Source: Faeciplasma sp045660445
GTDB taxonomy: Bacteria > Bacillota > Clostridia > Oscillospirales > Ruminococcaceae
Length of the DNA stretch: 64,000 bases
Direction: 5' to 3'
Assembly (NCBI GenBank): GCA_045660445.1
Contig: JAZRDR010000006.1
Coordinates: 62,001-126,000 of the forward strand
Under the pieces are notes generated by a model. The model saw only the letters and a list, made by a program, of their open reading frames with translations, made no database searches and had not been told where the DNA came from. Numbering within the stretch: position 1 is the first letter of the stretch; every line of letters starts with the position of its first letter. A program made the translations under genes and the position numbers. Positions 34,707 through 43,304 of this stretch are shown piece by piece.

Positions 34707-36060
34707 AGCTTAAAGCATCGTTAAGTGCATTGATGACAGTTGCGATTTCTTCGTGAGTGGGAAGCTCATCTGCTCCGTGTTGCACAGAAGTTATCGCCTG
34801 AACTTTTATCGCATAAGTATCACAGTTATAAAGATACACTTTCATCTGGGTTCCGTCATAAATTATCGGCTCGGTGTGATAATGCATTGTGATGCCTAAT
34901 ACATTCAACTCCTGTGCCGCAACGCTGGGCATTCCTGCATACGGATCAAGCGACTTGTCGATCATTTCGATCTTGAGAGTGGGGCCCACAGTTGGATAAT
35001 CATATTGCTTTTGATATGTTATAATTATGCCGCCGTTGTTTCTTTTCAAAACATAATCCTCGGGCACGGGAAGGTATCTGTATTTTATCTTTGAGAAGTC
35101 GATTGCAGTTTCGGGCTTGCCATCGAGCCCAAGTGTGCCGGAAAGCATCGAGCTCTCACTCGGCTCGGGCTCTGCAACTATCTCTTCAAAGCTTCTCATC
35201 GGTGCGTGAAGCATTTCATCAATTGCTTCAAAAATCTTTGCGATCTCTTCGGGCTTTGGCATATCCTCTGGTCCGACTTCGTCAGTATGATAAGTGTGGA
35301 CGCTTGTGGATATATTTGCCACGTATTTGTCGCCCTTAACGATGTAATGCGTGCTGTCGCTGTGGAAATCACTGCCCTCAGCAGTCTGAGAATCGTCATA
35401 ATAATACATTATATGGTCGCCGAATTCCATCGAATTCATCACACCGTTGTGCACGAATTTGACATTCGTGTCTTCAAATATCTCATAGATATTTACTTTT
35501 ATGCCCATGTGCCAATAACCTGCATCGTCGCTTTTATTCTTGGAGAACCAGAGTGAGTAATTCGATTGCGATGGGTTAAACGAGGTTATAACATATCCTT
35601 CAGGTGCAGGCAGATCATATTCGATCATAAGCGCAGGGATATCTAACGTTTTTTCATCACCTGCAGGCAGATCATATTCGATCATAAGCGTAGGGATATC
35701 TAACGTTTTTTCATCACCTGCAGGTCTTATGTGCAGGGGAAGCTCTTTTTGTGCGCTGTCACTTGTCATATATTCTTGAGTGTTGTTGCCGAAAAGCACG
35801 ATATACGAGTCGTCAACTCCTGCCATGATCGCAACTGATGCCGCCAAGATCAAACAAGCTATAATCGCTGCAATCAATATGCTCTTAACAGTTGTTTTCA
35901 TTCTAAGTGTAACCCTCCTTTTCAAGGCTTCTGCTTTTTCTTCAAATTCTTGGGTGAATTGATACTTAAGCGGCACATCGCCAATGAGCGCTTTGGTTTC
36001 AAGGCTGTCACACTCGGTAAGAGCCAGCTTTATAACTTGGATTTGTTCTTCGCTGAACAT
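34705..36060 (-). CDS. Anti-sigma-like membrane regulator
   Basis: A 451-residue protein. Cytoplasmic N-terminus (~1-57, helical and charged), a single membrane span (~58-81, SILIAAIIACLILAASVAIMAG), and a long extracytoplasmic part with two DUF4367-like repeats (~150-290 and ~320-451; each has a PxEGYV/PEDYV start and an ending PTHEEIA/PKPEEIAKI helix). It overlaps the ECF sigma gene by one base, the usual place for an anti-sigma factor, so a sensor role is inferred. It contains a 57-bp in-frame tandem duplication giving two copies of PAGDEKTLDIPxLMIEYDL just after the span. Confidence 0.7.
   Translation of the reverse strand: MFSEEQIQVIKLALTECDSLETKALIGDVPLKYQFTQEFEEKAEALKRRVTLRMKTTVKSILIAAIIACLILAASVAIMAGVDDSYIVLFGNNTQEYMTSDSAQKELPLHIRPAGDEKTLDIPTLMIEYDLPAGDEKTLDIPALMIEYDLPAPEGYVITSFNPSQSNYSLWFSKNKSDDAGYWHMGIKVNIYEIFEDTNVKFVHNGVMNSMEFGDHIMYYYDDSQTAEGSDFHSDSTHYIVKGDKYVANISTSVHTYHTDEVGPEDMPKPEEIAKIFEAIDEMLHAPMRSFEEIVAEPEPSESSMLSGTLGLDGKPETAIDFSKIKYRYLPVPEDYVLKRNNGGIIITYQKQYDYPTVGPTLKIEMIDKSLDPYAGMPSVAAQELNVLGITMHYHTEPIIYDGTQMKVYLYNCDTYAIKVQAITSVQHGADELPTHEEIATVINALNDALS
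35605..35724. repeat. 57-bp tandem duplication inside the anti-sigma-like gene
   Basis: Copy 1 is 35605-35661 and copy 2 is 35662-35718, identical except one base (C versus T), followed by the first 6 bases of a third copy. The unit length is a multiple of three, adding 19 residues without shifting the frame. The near identity marks it as recent. Confidence 0.95.
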
Positions 36061-36590
36061 TATTCTTCGCCTCCCCCTAAAACTTGTTTTAATATTGCTG
36101 TGCCGCGGCTTATTCTGCTTTTAACAGTGTGTATCGAAATGCCATACAATTTCGATATTTCCTTTGCACTAAGTCCATATAAAAACTTGGCACTTAAAAC
36201 ATCGCGATATATCGGTTTCATTTTACATATAGCCTCGATTACTCGTCTGCACTCGTCACGGTCAATAATTTCAGACGTGATATCGACATTATCGGCATAT
36301 ATTTCAATAAGCGGCGTTGCAAGCATTCGCTTTTTTGCGATATTAAGTGCGTGGTTCTTTGCCGCCTTAACGGCATAGTTTTCGCAATGCTTTGTTTCGG
36401 GATCGGGAATAGATCCGACATTTTTGGCAATTGCAAAAAGGGCATTCTGCACAGCTTCCTCGGCATCGTGATGATTTTTCAGTATCATATATGCCGCCGA
36501 CATCATCTTGTCGCGGTGTTTATTATATAGCTTTATGAACTTTTCCGACTGATACTCCAGCTCGATCTGGGATAGATAGAATGTAAGCAT
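36060..36590 (-). CDS. ECF-type RNA polymerase sigma factor
   Basis: A 176-residue sigma-70 family protein with region 2 (FIKLYNKHRDKMMSAAYMILKNHHDAEEAVQNALFAI) and region 4 (IYRDVLSAKFLYGLSAKEISKLYGISIHTVKSRISRGTAIL). Length and domain pair fit an ECF sigma factor. ATG 36590 is preferred: AAGGA is 10 nt upstream, while a GTG at 36599 is too close. It is followed, with one-base overlap, by a membrane protein with a single span that likely holds it inactive. Its target promoters are unknown. Confidence 0.88.
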   Translation of the reverse strand: MLTFYLSQIELEYQSEKFIKLYNKHRDKMMSAAYMILKNHHDAEEAVQNALFAIAKNVGSIPDPETKHCENYAVKAAKNHALNIAKKRMLATPLIEIYADNVDITSEIIDRDECRRVIEAICKMKPIYRDVLSAKFLYGLSAKEISKLYGISIHTVKSRISRGTAILKQVLGGGEE

Positions 36591-36670
36591 TGTGATCACT
36601 TCCTTACACTAATATTACAATGAAAACCTCGGCTTGGATGCAAATTTTCCGAAATTTTCTTCAAACGCAA

Positions 36671-36695
36671 AAAAGACCGCACAAAACGGTCTTTT
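36671..36695 (-). terminator. Terminator of serine dehydratase fusion gene
   Basis: AAAAGACCG/CGGTCTTTT stem, 7-nt loop, T-rich on the minus strand. Confidence 0.8.
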
Positions 36696-36732
36696 AGTGT
36701 ATTGATTTTTGCCGGCGCACCCTCACAATTCA

Positions 36733-38160
36733 TCACTCATAAAGCTTTGCAAGTCCGCCTTCGCTTGTTTCACGGTATCTGTGAGAAAGATCTCTGCCCG
36801 TTTCATACATTGTTTGCACAACAACGTCAAAGGATATCTTTCTTGTGTTTGTCAAAAAGTTTGCAAGGTTAATGGCGTTTATGGCGCGCATTGCGGCAAC
36901 GGCATTTCTTTCAATGCAGGGAATCTGTACAAGCCCTCTTATCGGGTCGCAGGTAAGTCCCAGGTGATGCTCTATAGCAACCTCGGCGGCATATTCAATC
37001 TGACTGATGCTCATTTCATATATCTCACCGATGGCGGCAGCAGCCATGGCGCAAGCAGATCCAACCTCGGCCTGACAGCCGCACTCGGCACCGCTTATAG
37101 AGGCATTTGTTTTTATAAGATTTCCGATAAGACCTGCAGTTGCAATTCCGTGCAAGATCTCCATTTCCGTGAATCCACGCTTGTCTTTAACGTATTTTAA
37201 AACAGCGGGTAAAATTCCGCACGAGCCGCAAGTTGGGGCCGTAACGATAGTTCCGCAGGCGGCGTTTTGCTCGCTTACAGCGAAAGCATAAGCACAAACA
37301 AGGCGATTCTCCTTTGTTTCTGCATTTTCGTCAATATGGCGCTGGCTTAACAAATATCTTGCCTTGCGCTGAACGCCAAGCCCTCCAAAAAGCTCACCCT
37401 CAGCGGCAAGACCTTCTTGAATGGCATTTTGCATTGCGTGCCAGATCTTCGAAAGATAATCCCAAATTTCCTTGCCTTCATAAAGCTCGACATATTGCCA
37501 AAGACGCATATCGTTTTTGCGGCAATATTCTGCGATCTCAGCAAACGAGTTTAGCGGATATATCTTTTTGGGTATAAAGGTCTCATGTCCCTTGATCTCA
37601 ATGCTTCCTCCGCCGACACTGTAAACCTCCCAACAGCCGATCTCACGCTCGCCCTCATAGGCGAAAAGGCGCATTGTGTTGGGGTGATAAGGTGTGTCGG
37701 ATTTCATATCAAAGACGATTTCGCAGGGCTTGGGCAAAAACGTTTCAAGGATGATATAGTCTGTGCGATGTCCCCTGCCCGTTTTTGCAAGCGAGCCCAT
37801 AAGCACAGCCTTAAAGTGTGTTGCGCTCTTAAACTCCTCTTTAAAAAGGGTTGCCGCCTTTTCGGGGCCCATTGTGTGCGAGCTTGAAGGACCTTTTCCT
37901 ATCTTATAAAGCTCTCGAAGGCTTTCCATTCCGGGTTCCTTCGATTTTTTCTTTGAATCAATTGTTTCCGGCTTCAAAAAATAATCCAGTGTAACGCCAA
38001 ACTCCTCGGATATTGCCAAAAGTGTTTCGGTCGAGGGCATTGCAGCGCCCGACTCCCACTTTGATACTGCGCGGTTTGAGACATCAACTCTTGCGCCGAA
38101 CTCTGCCTGAGAAAGCTTTTTTGTTTTTCTTAATTCCTTAATTCTTTCACCAAACTGCAT
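36733..38160 (-). CDS. sdaA: XRE-family HTH fused to L-serine dehydratase
   Basis: A 475-residue fusion. Residues 1-62 are a cro/C1-type HTH (IKELRKTKKLSQAEFGARVDVSNRAVSKWE). Residues ~78-475 are a complete single-chain Fe-S L-serine dehydratase: beta domain with GPSSSHTMGP (91-99), and alpha domain with the cluster cysteines in TAPTCGSCG, ISGAECGCQAEVGSA and LGLTCDPIRGLVQIPC. The enzyme makes pyruvate and ammonia from L-serine. The HTH suggests that the enzyme binds DNA, perhaps its own promoter, and may couple serine or cluster state to transcription (inference). The ORF is uninterrupted, with AGGAGAGG-like site upstream. Confidence 0.9.
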   Translation of the reverse strand: MQFGERIKELRKTKKLSQAEFGARVDVSNRAVSKWESGAAMPSTETLLAISEEFGVTLDYFLKPETIDSKKKSKEPGMESLRELYKIGKGPSSSHTMGPEKAATLFKEEFKSATHFKAVLMGSLAKTGRGHRTDYIILETFLPKPCEIVFDMKSDTPYHPNTMRLFAYEGEREIGCWEVYSVGGGSIEIKGHETFIPKKIYPLNSFAEIAEYCRKNDMRLWQYVELYEGKEIWDYLSKIWHAMQNAIQEGLAAEGELFGGLGVQRKARYLLSQRHIDENAETKENRLVCAYAFAVSEQNAACGTIVTAPTCGSCGILPAVLKYVKDKRGFTEMEILHGIATAGLIGNLIKTNASISGAECGCQAEVGSACAMAAAAIGEIYEMSISQIEYAAEVAIEHHLGLTCDPIRGLVQIPCIERNAVAAMRAINAINLANFLTNTRKISFDVVVQTMYETGRDLSHRYRETSEGGLAKLYE

Positions 38161-38238
38161 TTAATGTCCTCTCCTTTCGGTTATCATTCTACCATTATTA
38201 GAATTATAATTCAATAGGCTTATGCAATATTTATTTGC

Positions 38239-38267
38239 TTGAAGATTTGTGCAAAATGATGTATAAT
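38239..38267 (+). promoter_or_regulatory. Sigma-A promoter of MATE gene
   Basis: TTGAAG (38239-38244), 17-bp spacer, TATAAT (38262-38267). Confidence 0.7.
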
Positions 38268-38306
38268 GTAGATTAACATATAACTTCCACAGAAAGGAAC
38301 CCCGAA

Positions 38307-39668
38307 ATGAGCAAAAAAACAATGATAACCGACTTTACGCAAGGCTCAATTCCAAAGCAACTTTTGCTTTTCGCATTGCCTTTGTTCTTATCGAGCATGC
38401 TTCAGGTCGTATACAATATGGTAGATATGATAGTCGTCGAAGAGGCTTTGGGAAAGGTCGGACTTTCGGCTGTTGCCATCGGCGGCGACGTCAGCCACTT
38501 CTTAACCTTTATCGCAATGGGCTTCTCGAATGCAGGAAGCGTTATCATTTCGCAATATGTCGGCTCGAAAAAGAAGGATGAGCTTGGAAGATTCATCTGC
38601 ACGATGTTCAGCTTTTTGGCTGTCTGCTCAATAGTTTTAAGTGTTGTATGCTTTTTGTTAAGACACCCTATCCTTAAGATTATGAACACGCCAACGGAAT
38701 CTTATGACGAGGCTTTGGCATATTCAGTCATTTGCATTTTGGGACTTATATTCATCGCAGGATATAACGCCGTAAGCGCTGTTTTGCGCGGCATCGGTGA
38801 CTCGATAAGGCCGTTTATATTCATAAGCATTTCTGCGGTTTTAAATATCGTTTTGGACATTAGATTCGTTCTGGTCGACGATATGGGCGCTGGCGGTGCC
38901 GCCTTGGCAACCGTTATATCACAGGGCGTCAGCTTTGTTTTGTGCGCTTTATATCTTTATATTCGCCGTGACCACATTGGCTTTAAGATTGATCCGAAAG
39001 ATTTCATACATATCGATATGGGCATGCTTAAAGAGCTTGTTAACCTTGGCATTCCCATGGCTATAAAGAGTGCCGCAATACAGTTCTCTCGCTTGTTTGT
39101 AAACTCGTGGATAAATTCTTATGGCGTTGCCGTTTCTGCTTTTGCGGGAATTGCCGCAAAGATCTCGTCAGTTTCCAATCTTATATCCAACTCTCTTAAC
39201 ACAGCAGGATCATCACTTGTGGGACAGAACATTGGCGCACAGAAGTTTGATCGAGTGTTCAAGATAATTTCAACTGTATTTTTGGTTACATTCATAATCT
39301 GCTGTTCGTTAACTCTTGTTATGTTCATATTCCCCGAGCCGATTTATGGCCTGTTTACCGACGACGCCGAGGTTATGAAGATCGCTATCGAATTCCTGCC
39401 TATCTTGGCTCTTTGGTTCTTGGGAAGTGCGCTTCGTGCCCCCTCGAACGCACTTATCAACGGAAGCGGCGATCACAAGGTAAACTTTGCAACCGCAATA
39501 TTTGACGGTATTATTCTTCGAATCGGGCTTTCGCTTTTGTTCGGCTTGGCTCTTGATATGGGCTATATGGGCTTCTGGCTGGGTGATGCTTTGGCAGGCT
39601 TCACGCCGTTCTTCATCGGTATCGTATACTATATGAGCGGTGCGTGGAAAAACAAGATCGTCAAGTAA
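38307..39668 (+). CDS. MATE-family efflux transporter
   Basis: A 453-residue protein with 12 predicted spans and the MATE signatures in each half: FALPLFLSSMLQVVYNMVDMIVV at the N-terminus and LGIPMAIKSAAIQFSRLFVNSWINSYG in the second half, with SNSLNTAGSSLVGQNIGAQK. It exports cationic drugs or metabolites, driven by Na+ or H+; substrate unknown. GAAAGGAA precedes the ATG. It is divergent from the serine dehydratase fusion, 146 nt apart, so the XRE domain might act on this region (inference). Confidence 0.9.
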   Translation: MSKKTMITDFTQGSIPKQLLLFALPLFLSSMLQVVYNMVDMIVVEEALGKVGLSAVAIGGDVSHFLTFIAMGFSNAGSVIISQYVGSKKKDELGRFICTMFSFLAVCSIVLSVVCFLLRHPILKIMNTPTESYDEALAYSVICILGLIFIAGYNAVSAVLRGIGDSIRPFIFISISAVLNIVLDIRFVLVDDMGAGGAALATVISQGVSFVLCALYLYIRRDHIGFKIDPKDFIHIDMGMLKELVNLGIPMAIKSAAIQFSRLFVNSWINSYGVAVSAFAGIAAKISSVSNLISNSLNTAGSSLVGQNIGAQKFDRVFKIISTVFLVTFIICCSLTLVMFIFPEPIYGLFTDDAEVMKIAIEFLPILALWFLGSALRAPSNALINGSGDHKVNFATAIFDGIILRIGLSLLFGLALDMGYMGFWLGDALAGFTPFFIGIVYYMSGAWKNKIVK

Positions 39669-39732
39669 CCCCGCGGCGCGCACGCGCACTCGCCGCCCTT
39701 CGGGCGCCCACGGCGCGGCACAGCCGCTTATC
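39669..39732. repeat. GC-rich intergenic block
   Basis: A short, almost pure G/C stretch directly after the MATE stop, with alternating CGCGCACGCGC and a GCCC-TTCG-GGGC-type hairpin. It lies before a separate terminator. Nothing coding is seen. Confidence 0.45.
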
Positions 39733-39744
39733 CCATAATAAAAA

Positions 39745-39780
39745 ACAAAACCACCGCTTACAAACGGTGGTTTTTATTTT
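39745..39780. terminator. Bidirectional terminator between MATE and cytidylate-kinase-like genes
   Basis: AAACCACCG/CGGTGGTTT stem with CTTACAAA loop, then TTATTTTA. Confidence 0.85.
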
Positions 39781-39782
39781 AT

Positions 39783-40400
39783 TTACTTTCCTTCTTTTTC
39801 AAACCAAGCTCTAGCAAACTCGGCAACTGAGGACACCAAAGACTTTATCTCCATGTCGGTGGTGTTAACACAAAGATGATATCCTCGCTTGTCGCCCCAC
39901 GGAATATGTGACAATATCGAGTGGCGGTTATATCTTCCCTTGTCAACCTGCTTGATCTTGTGCTTAAGCTGTATTTCAGTAAGAGCTTCTGACTGGTCCG
40001 CTCTTGCCATGCAGCGCTTTATCTTGGAATCGATATCAGCATGGACAAACAGCTTCAAGGGGTGTTTGCTCTCTAAAATAATGTCTGCGTTTCTGCCAAC
40101 TATAACGCAGTCGCCCTTTTCGGCAAGCTCTGTAATGATATTCTGCTGTTGATAGATTATGCTTTGAGCAGGATGATTTATTGTGCTAACGTGTGCCATT
40201 GTGATCGAATATGTTAAAGGAATGTCCCATGCGCCCTTTTCAAGAACAGAATCAACATAACTCTCATCAAGCTTGGCACGCTTTGCGATCTCTGTAACGA
40301 TCTCACGGTCGATATATGCAAAGCCAAGCTCATCTGCAAGACGCTTGCCAAGCTCGCGCCCTCCGCTTCCGAATTCACGGCTGATGGTTATTATTCTCAT
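39783..40400 (-). CDS. Cytidylate kinase-like family protein
   Basis: A 205-residue P-loop protein. It starts MRIITISREFGSGGRELG, a P-loop variant of the cytidylate-kinase-like (AAK6/Cytidylate_kin2) family; it continues with the LGFAYIDREIV segment and a central VGRNADIIL. True CMP kinase (Cmk) differs, so the nucleotide or other substrate is unknown. The start is ATG 40400 with AAGGAG upstream; the longer frame to 40436 lacks a site. A terminator is shared with the MATE gene. The upstream gene is divergent. Confidence 0.85.
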   Translation of the reverse strand: MRIITISREFGSGGRELGKRLADELGFAYIDREIVTEIAKRAKLDESYVDSVLEKGAWDIPLTYSITMAHVSTINHPAQSIIYQQQNIITELAEKGDCVIVGRNADIILESKHPLKLFVHADIDSKIKRCMARADQSEALTEIQLKHKIKQVDKGRYNRHSILSHIPWGDKRGYHLCVNTTDMEIKSLVSSVAEFARAWFEKEGK

Positions 40401-40484
40401 AATCGTCAACTCCTTATAAACGCTTTCTTTCGCCAATTAAAGTATATCACACGAAAACAACTTAGTCAAGAAATCATTTTCCTC

Positions 40485-40513
40485 TTTCTTTTTCTCTTAA
40501 AATATGATATAAT
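40485..40513 (+). promoter_or_regulatory. Possible promoter of double-GNAT gene
   Basis: TATAAT at 40508-40513 with only a poor -35 (TTTCTT at 40485-40490, 17-bp spacer), 34 nt before the start. Confidence 0.4.
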
Positions 40514-40546
40514 TATTTGAAATATTATTTTTTGACGGTGATAGAC

Positions 40547-41449
40547 ATGACTGAACAATTATTTAACCTATTCAAGAGAAATTTCCCCTACTTAAAAATC
40601 AGCGAAAGTGCAGCAAAAACCCTTTTATCGAACAAAGACAACAAGGTTTTTGCTAGATATGACCAGTTTAACAACCTTATCGGGGCATCAGTGATCTATA
40701 AAAACACGATCATCATGCTTGCTGTAGACAAAAAATTCCGCAATCACGGTATCGGCTTAGCACTTTTAGAGCTTAGCGAAGAACATATTAAAAACAGCGG
40801 CTATGACAAGGTTATTTTTGGCGTGGGAGCAAGTGATTACCTCGCACCGGGAATCCCCTCGAGTGAAAAGATCGTAGATATTGAAGGGGCATATCCCGAC
40901 AAGCCTTGGCCGGATATTGATAACTCGGGGCTGGAATTTTTGAAAAAGCGCGGTTATATTCACAAAAGCAACGGAAACAACTTTGATATGGATCTTTGCT
41001 TTGATGATGTTCCCGAGTATGACATATCAGTTAATGATTCTATTGACGGTGTTACATATCGCTTTGCAGATCTAAACGATAAGGACGGTGTCATTGCATG
41101 CTGCAACGCAGGCGCTGAATACTTCACCAATTTCTATAAGTCTGATAAGATTTATTGTGAAGGTAACAACCGCGTTTTTGTAGCTGATATGGATGGCGAG
41201 GTCGTTGGCAATCTTTTGATCGACACATCATCCGGCGAACCTGGCATTATCGGCTGTGTTACGGTTTCACCAAGAGCAAGAGGAAAAAAGGTTGGCACAA
41301 GAATGTGCATCGCTGCAACCTCTTATATAAGGGAAAATGGATTTAACACAGCATTTTTAAGCTATACCTATTCGGGTCTTGACAAGATGTATGGTTCGGC
41401 AGGTTACAGAGTCTGTATATATTATTACATGGCCCAGAAAGAGCTTTAA
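40547..41449 (+). CDS. Double-domain GNAT acetyltransferase
   Basis: A 300-residue protein with two GNAT domains. The first has acetyl-CoA motif A at IIMLAVDKKFRNHGIGLALLEL, with R-x-x-G-I-G; the second has GIIGCVTVSPRARGKKVGTRMCI, R-x-x-G-K-K-V-G. The substrate is unknown; tandem GNATs of this kind include mycothiol synthase and aminoglycoside enzymes, but no closer assignment is justified. ATG 40547 is used because the upstream frame start at 40517 lies in the likely leader. An exonuclease gene follows 18 nt later in the same direction. Confidence 0.8.
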   Translation: MTEQLFNLFKRNFPYLKISESAAKTLLSNKDNKVFARYDQFNNLIGASVIYKNTIIMLAVDKKFRNHGIGLALLELSEEHIKNSGYDKVIFGVGASDYLAPGIPSSEKIVDIEGAYPDKPWPDIDNSGLEFLKKRGYIHKSNGNNFDMDLCFDDVPEYDISVNDSIDGVTYRFADLNDKDGVIACCNAGAEYFTNFYKSDKIYCEGNNRVFVADMDGEVVGNLLIDTSSGEPGIIGCVTVSPRARGKKVGTRMCIAATSYIRENGFNTAFLSYTYSGLDKMYGSAGYRVCIYYYMAQKEL

Positions 41450-41467
41450 TCATTGGAGATGAACTAA

Positions 41468-42019
41468 ATGCGATTTATCGCTTTCGACGTGGAAACGCCG
41501 AATCATTATAACAACAGAATGAGTGCGATCGGAATTACTGTTATCGAGGATGGCAGGATCGTTGACGAGATTTATTCGCTCGTCGATCCCGAGGCGGAGT
41601 TTGACAGCTTTAATGTTGAGCTAACAGGGATCCACCCCAACGATGTTATAAATGCTCCTAACTTTAAAGTACTTTGGGAACAGATTAAACCCACGATGGA
41701 AAGCGGAGTTTTGGTGGCACACAATGCAGTTTTTGATATGAGTGTGCTTGCAAAGTGCCTTAGAGACTATGATATCTATTGGCAGCCAACAACGAAATAT
41801 GCTTGCACCTGCCAGATGGGCAAAAAGTGTCTGCCCGAGCTTGTAAATCACCGCCTTAACACAATGTGTTATTGTTTGGGACTTAGCTTAGACCATCACA
41901 ACGCAGGAAGCGACAGCCACGCTTGCGCCGAGCTTTTGATATATTACATAAATCACGGAATGGATCCGATGGATCACACAAGAAATTATGATCTTAAGCG
42001 TGCAAGAACAATAAAATAG
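41468..42019 (+). CDS. DnaQ-like DEDDh 3'-5' exonuclease
   Basis: A 183-residue single-domain exonuclease. The DEDDh motifs are FDVET (D7, E9), LVAHNAVFDMSVL (second Asp) and HNAGSDSHACAELL (His and last Asp). Such proteins act as proofreading subunits, or as stand-alone exonucleases in DNA repair or RNA turnover. No BRCT or helicase domain is fused. The TGGAGATGAAC ribosome site is close to the ATG. A terminator follows that also serves the convergent phage cassette. Confidence 0.88.
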   Translation: MRFIAFDVETPNHYNNRMSAIGITVIEDGRIVDEIYSLVDPEAEFDSFNVELTGIHPNDVINAPNFKVLWEQIKPTMESGVLVAHNAVFDMSVLAKCLRDYDIYWQPTTKYACTCQMGKKCLPELVNHRLNTMCYCLGLSLDHHNAGSDSHACAELLIYYINHGMDPMDHTRNYDLKRARTIK

Positions 42020-42021
42020 TA

Positions 42022-42057
42022 AAAAAGAGCTTATCACAAAATGATAAGCTCTTTTAA
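42022..42057. terminator. Bidirectional terminator
   Basis: Fourteen-base perfect stem AAAAGAGCTTATCA/TGATAAGCTCTTTT with a CAAAA loop. Confidence 0.9.
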
Positions 42058-42059
42058 AT

Positions 42060-42701
42060 TTAAAGGTTATTCAATTTCGCACGCTTGATTATATTAGCAT
42101 AGTCTTTATAGGCAACGTTCTCGTCCAGTCTTCCCGAATAAACCTTTGGAAGCATAAGCGACGAGCGGCACTGCCACATTCCGAAATTGCCCGAATACAG
42201 CTCATCGCGCCTTTCTTTCGAGGTGTAGCACGCAAGCCAAACGTCGAAATGCTTAAGCACAGGCATATCCAGATACTTATTAAGCCAGTTAGCTGAGCTG
42301 TAAAGCATGGTGTAATATCCTGCATCCTCTACACGCTGCATGAAGGCAAGCGCTATATCGGTGCGAAGCTTGGTTGAAAGCTTCTTCTGCGTGGCGTCCT
42401 CGATATCAAACGCAACGGGATATTCAAGCTTTTTGCCGCTGATCCAGCTTAAAAAGCAGTCCGCCTCTTTAATAGCGTCCTCTACCGTAAGAGCATAGCT
42501 GTAATGATAGGCTCCCACCTTTAGTCCTGCCGCCTTTGCAGCTTTATAGTGCGACTCAAACGCCTTGTCCTTTTGGCTCTCATATTTGCCATATCCTGCC
42601 CTTAGCATGACAAATTCATAGCCTGCCGCCTTAAGCTCGTTAAAATCGACCTTTCCCGCCTTTTGATGGTGCGATAGGTCGATACCAAAAATTTCAGTCA
42701 T
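42060..42701 (-). CDS. GH25 lysozyme (phage endolysin type)
   Basis: A 213-residue GH25 muramidase without signal peptide or wall-binding repeats. Catalytic residues are visible: D8 in FGIDLSHHQ and the D99-x-E101 pair in VAFDIEDA. It cuts the MurNAc-GlcNAc bond of peptidoglycan. It lies 21 nt downstream of a holin-like gene, as in phage lysis modules, with AAGGGGGA before the ATG. Without a signal it needs the holin to reach the wall. A C-terminal binding module is lacking, so it is a minimal enzyme. Confidence 0.9.
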   Translation of the reverse strand: MTEIFGIDLSHHQKAGKVDFNELKAAGYEFVMLRAGYGKYESQKDKAFESHYKAAKAAGLKVGAYHYSYALTVEDAIKEADCFLSWISGKKLEYPVAFDIEDATQKKLSTKLRTDIALAFMQRVEDAGYYTMLYSSANWLNKYLDMPVLKHFDVWLACYTSKERRDELYSGNFGMWQCRSSLMLPKVYSGRLDENVAYKDYANIIKRAKLNNL

Positions 42702-42722
42702 TGTGTCCCCCTTGCTATGATG

Positions 42723-43019
42723 CTAAATGCCCGCAGTTATTTCATAAACTGCTGATTCTATAAGCGTATCCAACTCGTCTATGTCCACGCGATAACCGCG
42801 CTTATACAAAAATTCAAGGACGTATGCCTTCTTTTTCTCGCCAAGGCCAGTTTCGCTGAACAGCTTTTCCGCAGCCTCGACGGCTGCTTTTGTCCATTTC
42901 AAAAGCCTATCGAATCTTACTTCATCAAGTCGTTCTTTGATATAAGGCACCAAAAACGTTGTTATAATGGCTGTTGCAAGCGCTATAAGCGCCTCGAAAA
43001 TCGGTGTAAGATCTGTCAT
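42723..43019 (-). CDS. LLH-type phage holin
   Basis: A 98-residue protein: one N-terminal membrane span (about residues 5-25), then a long charged amphipathic helix (YIKERLDEVRFDRLLKWTKAAVEAAEKLF) and a short C-terminal domain (LEFLYKRGYRVDIDELDTLIESAVYEI). The WTKAAVEAAEKLF and KAYVLEFL segments are typical of the LLH holin family. The ATG overlaps the upstream stop by four bases. AAAGGAAG lies upstream. It precedes the lysozyme, the usual holin position. Confidence 0.8.
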   Translation of the reverse strand: MTDLTPIFEALIALATAIITTFLVPYIKERLDEVRFDRLLKWTKAAVEAAEKLFSETGLGEKKKAYVLEFLYKRGYRVDIDELDTLIESAVYEITAGI

Positions 43020-43303
43020 TTTCTCTTCCTTTCCGTCTGCCCGTGGGCTTGCTCGTTCAAATATTCGTCCAGCTCGTGTTTTGCAAGTGTCACGCTGTGG
43101 TTTGCACCAAGCTGAGTTAAGCCGTCCAAACACGCCGAAAGTGCCGCCACGATAAGCATGTTTTCACGCTTTATCTTTGCAATCTCTCTGTCCTGCTTTG
43201 CTTGATTGTCAAACCATCTGACTGCAGCTGCCACAGCCCCGGCAATGGCGATAACAGCCGCAATCAGCGCCGAAATGTTAATAACTTCACTAAGTGTTAT
43301 CAT
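43016..43303 (-). CDS. Small phage membrane protein
   Basis: A 95-residue protein with one N-terminal span (~5-28, VINISALIAAVIAIAGAVAAAV) followed by a charged helix (NQAKQDREIAKIKRENMLI) and a Gln/Lys-rich tail. It resembles holin-associated or haemolysin-XhlA-like phage proteins in plan, but I do not recognise the family with confidence. The start is ATG 43303, one base after the previous stop; its stop overlaps the holin start. Probably part of the lysis module. Confidence 0.65.
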   Translation of the reverse strand: MITLSEVINISALIAAVIAIAGAVAAAVRWFDNQAKQDREIAKIKRENMLIVAALSACLDGLTQLGANHSVTLAKHELDEYLNEQAHGQTERKRK

Positions 43304-43304
43304 T

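Noticed and set aside
35605..35724. Possible CRISPR or minisatellite
   Set aside because: Only two adjacent copies without spacers, within a coding frame.
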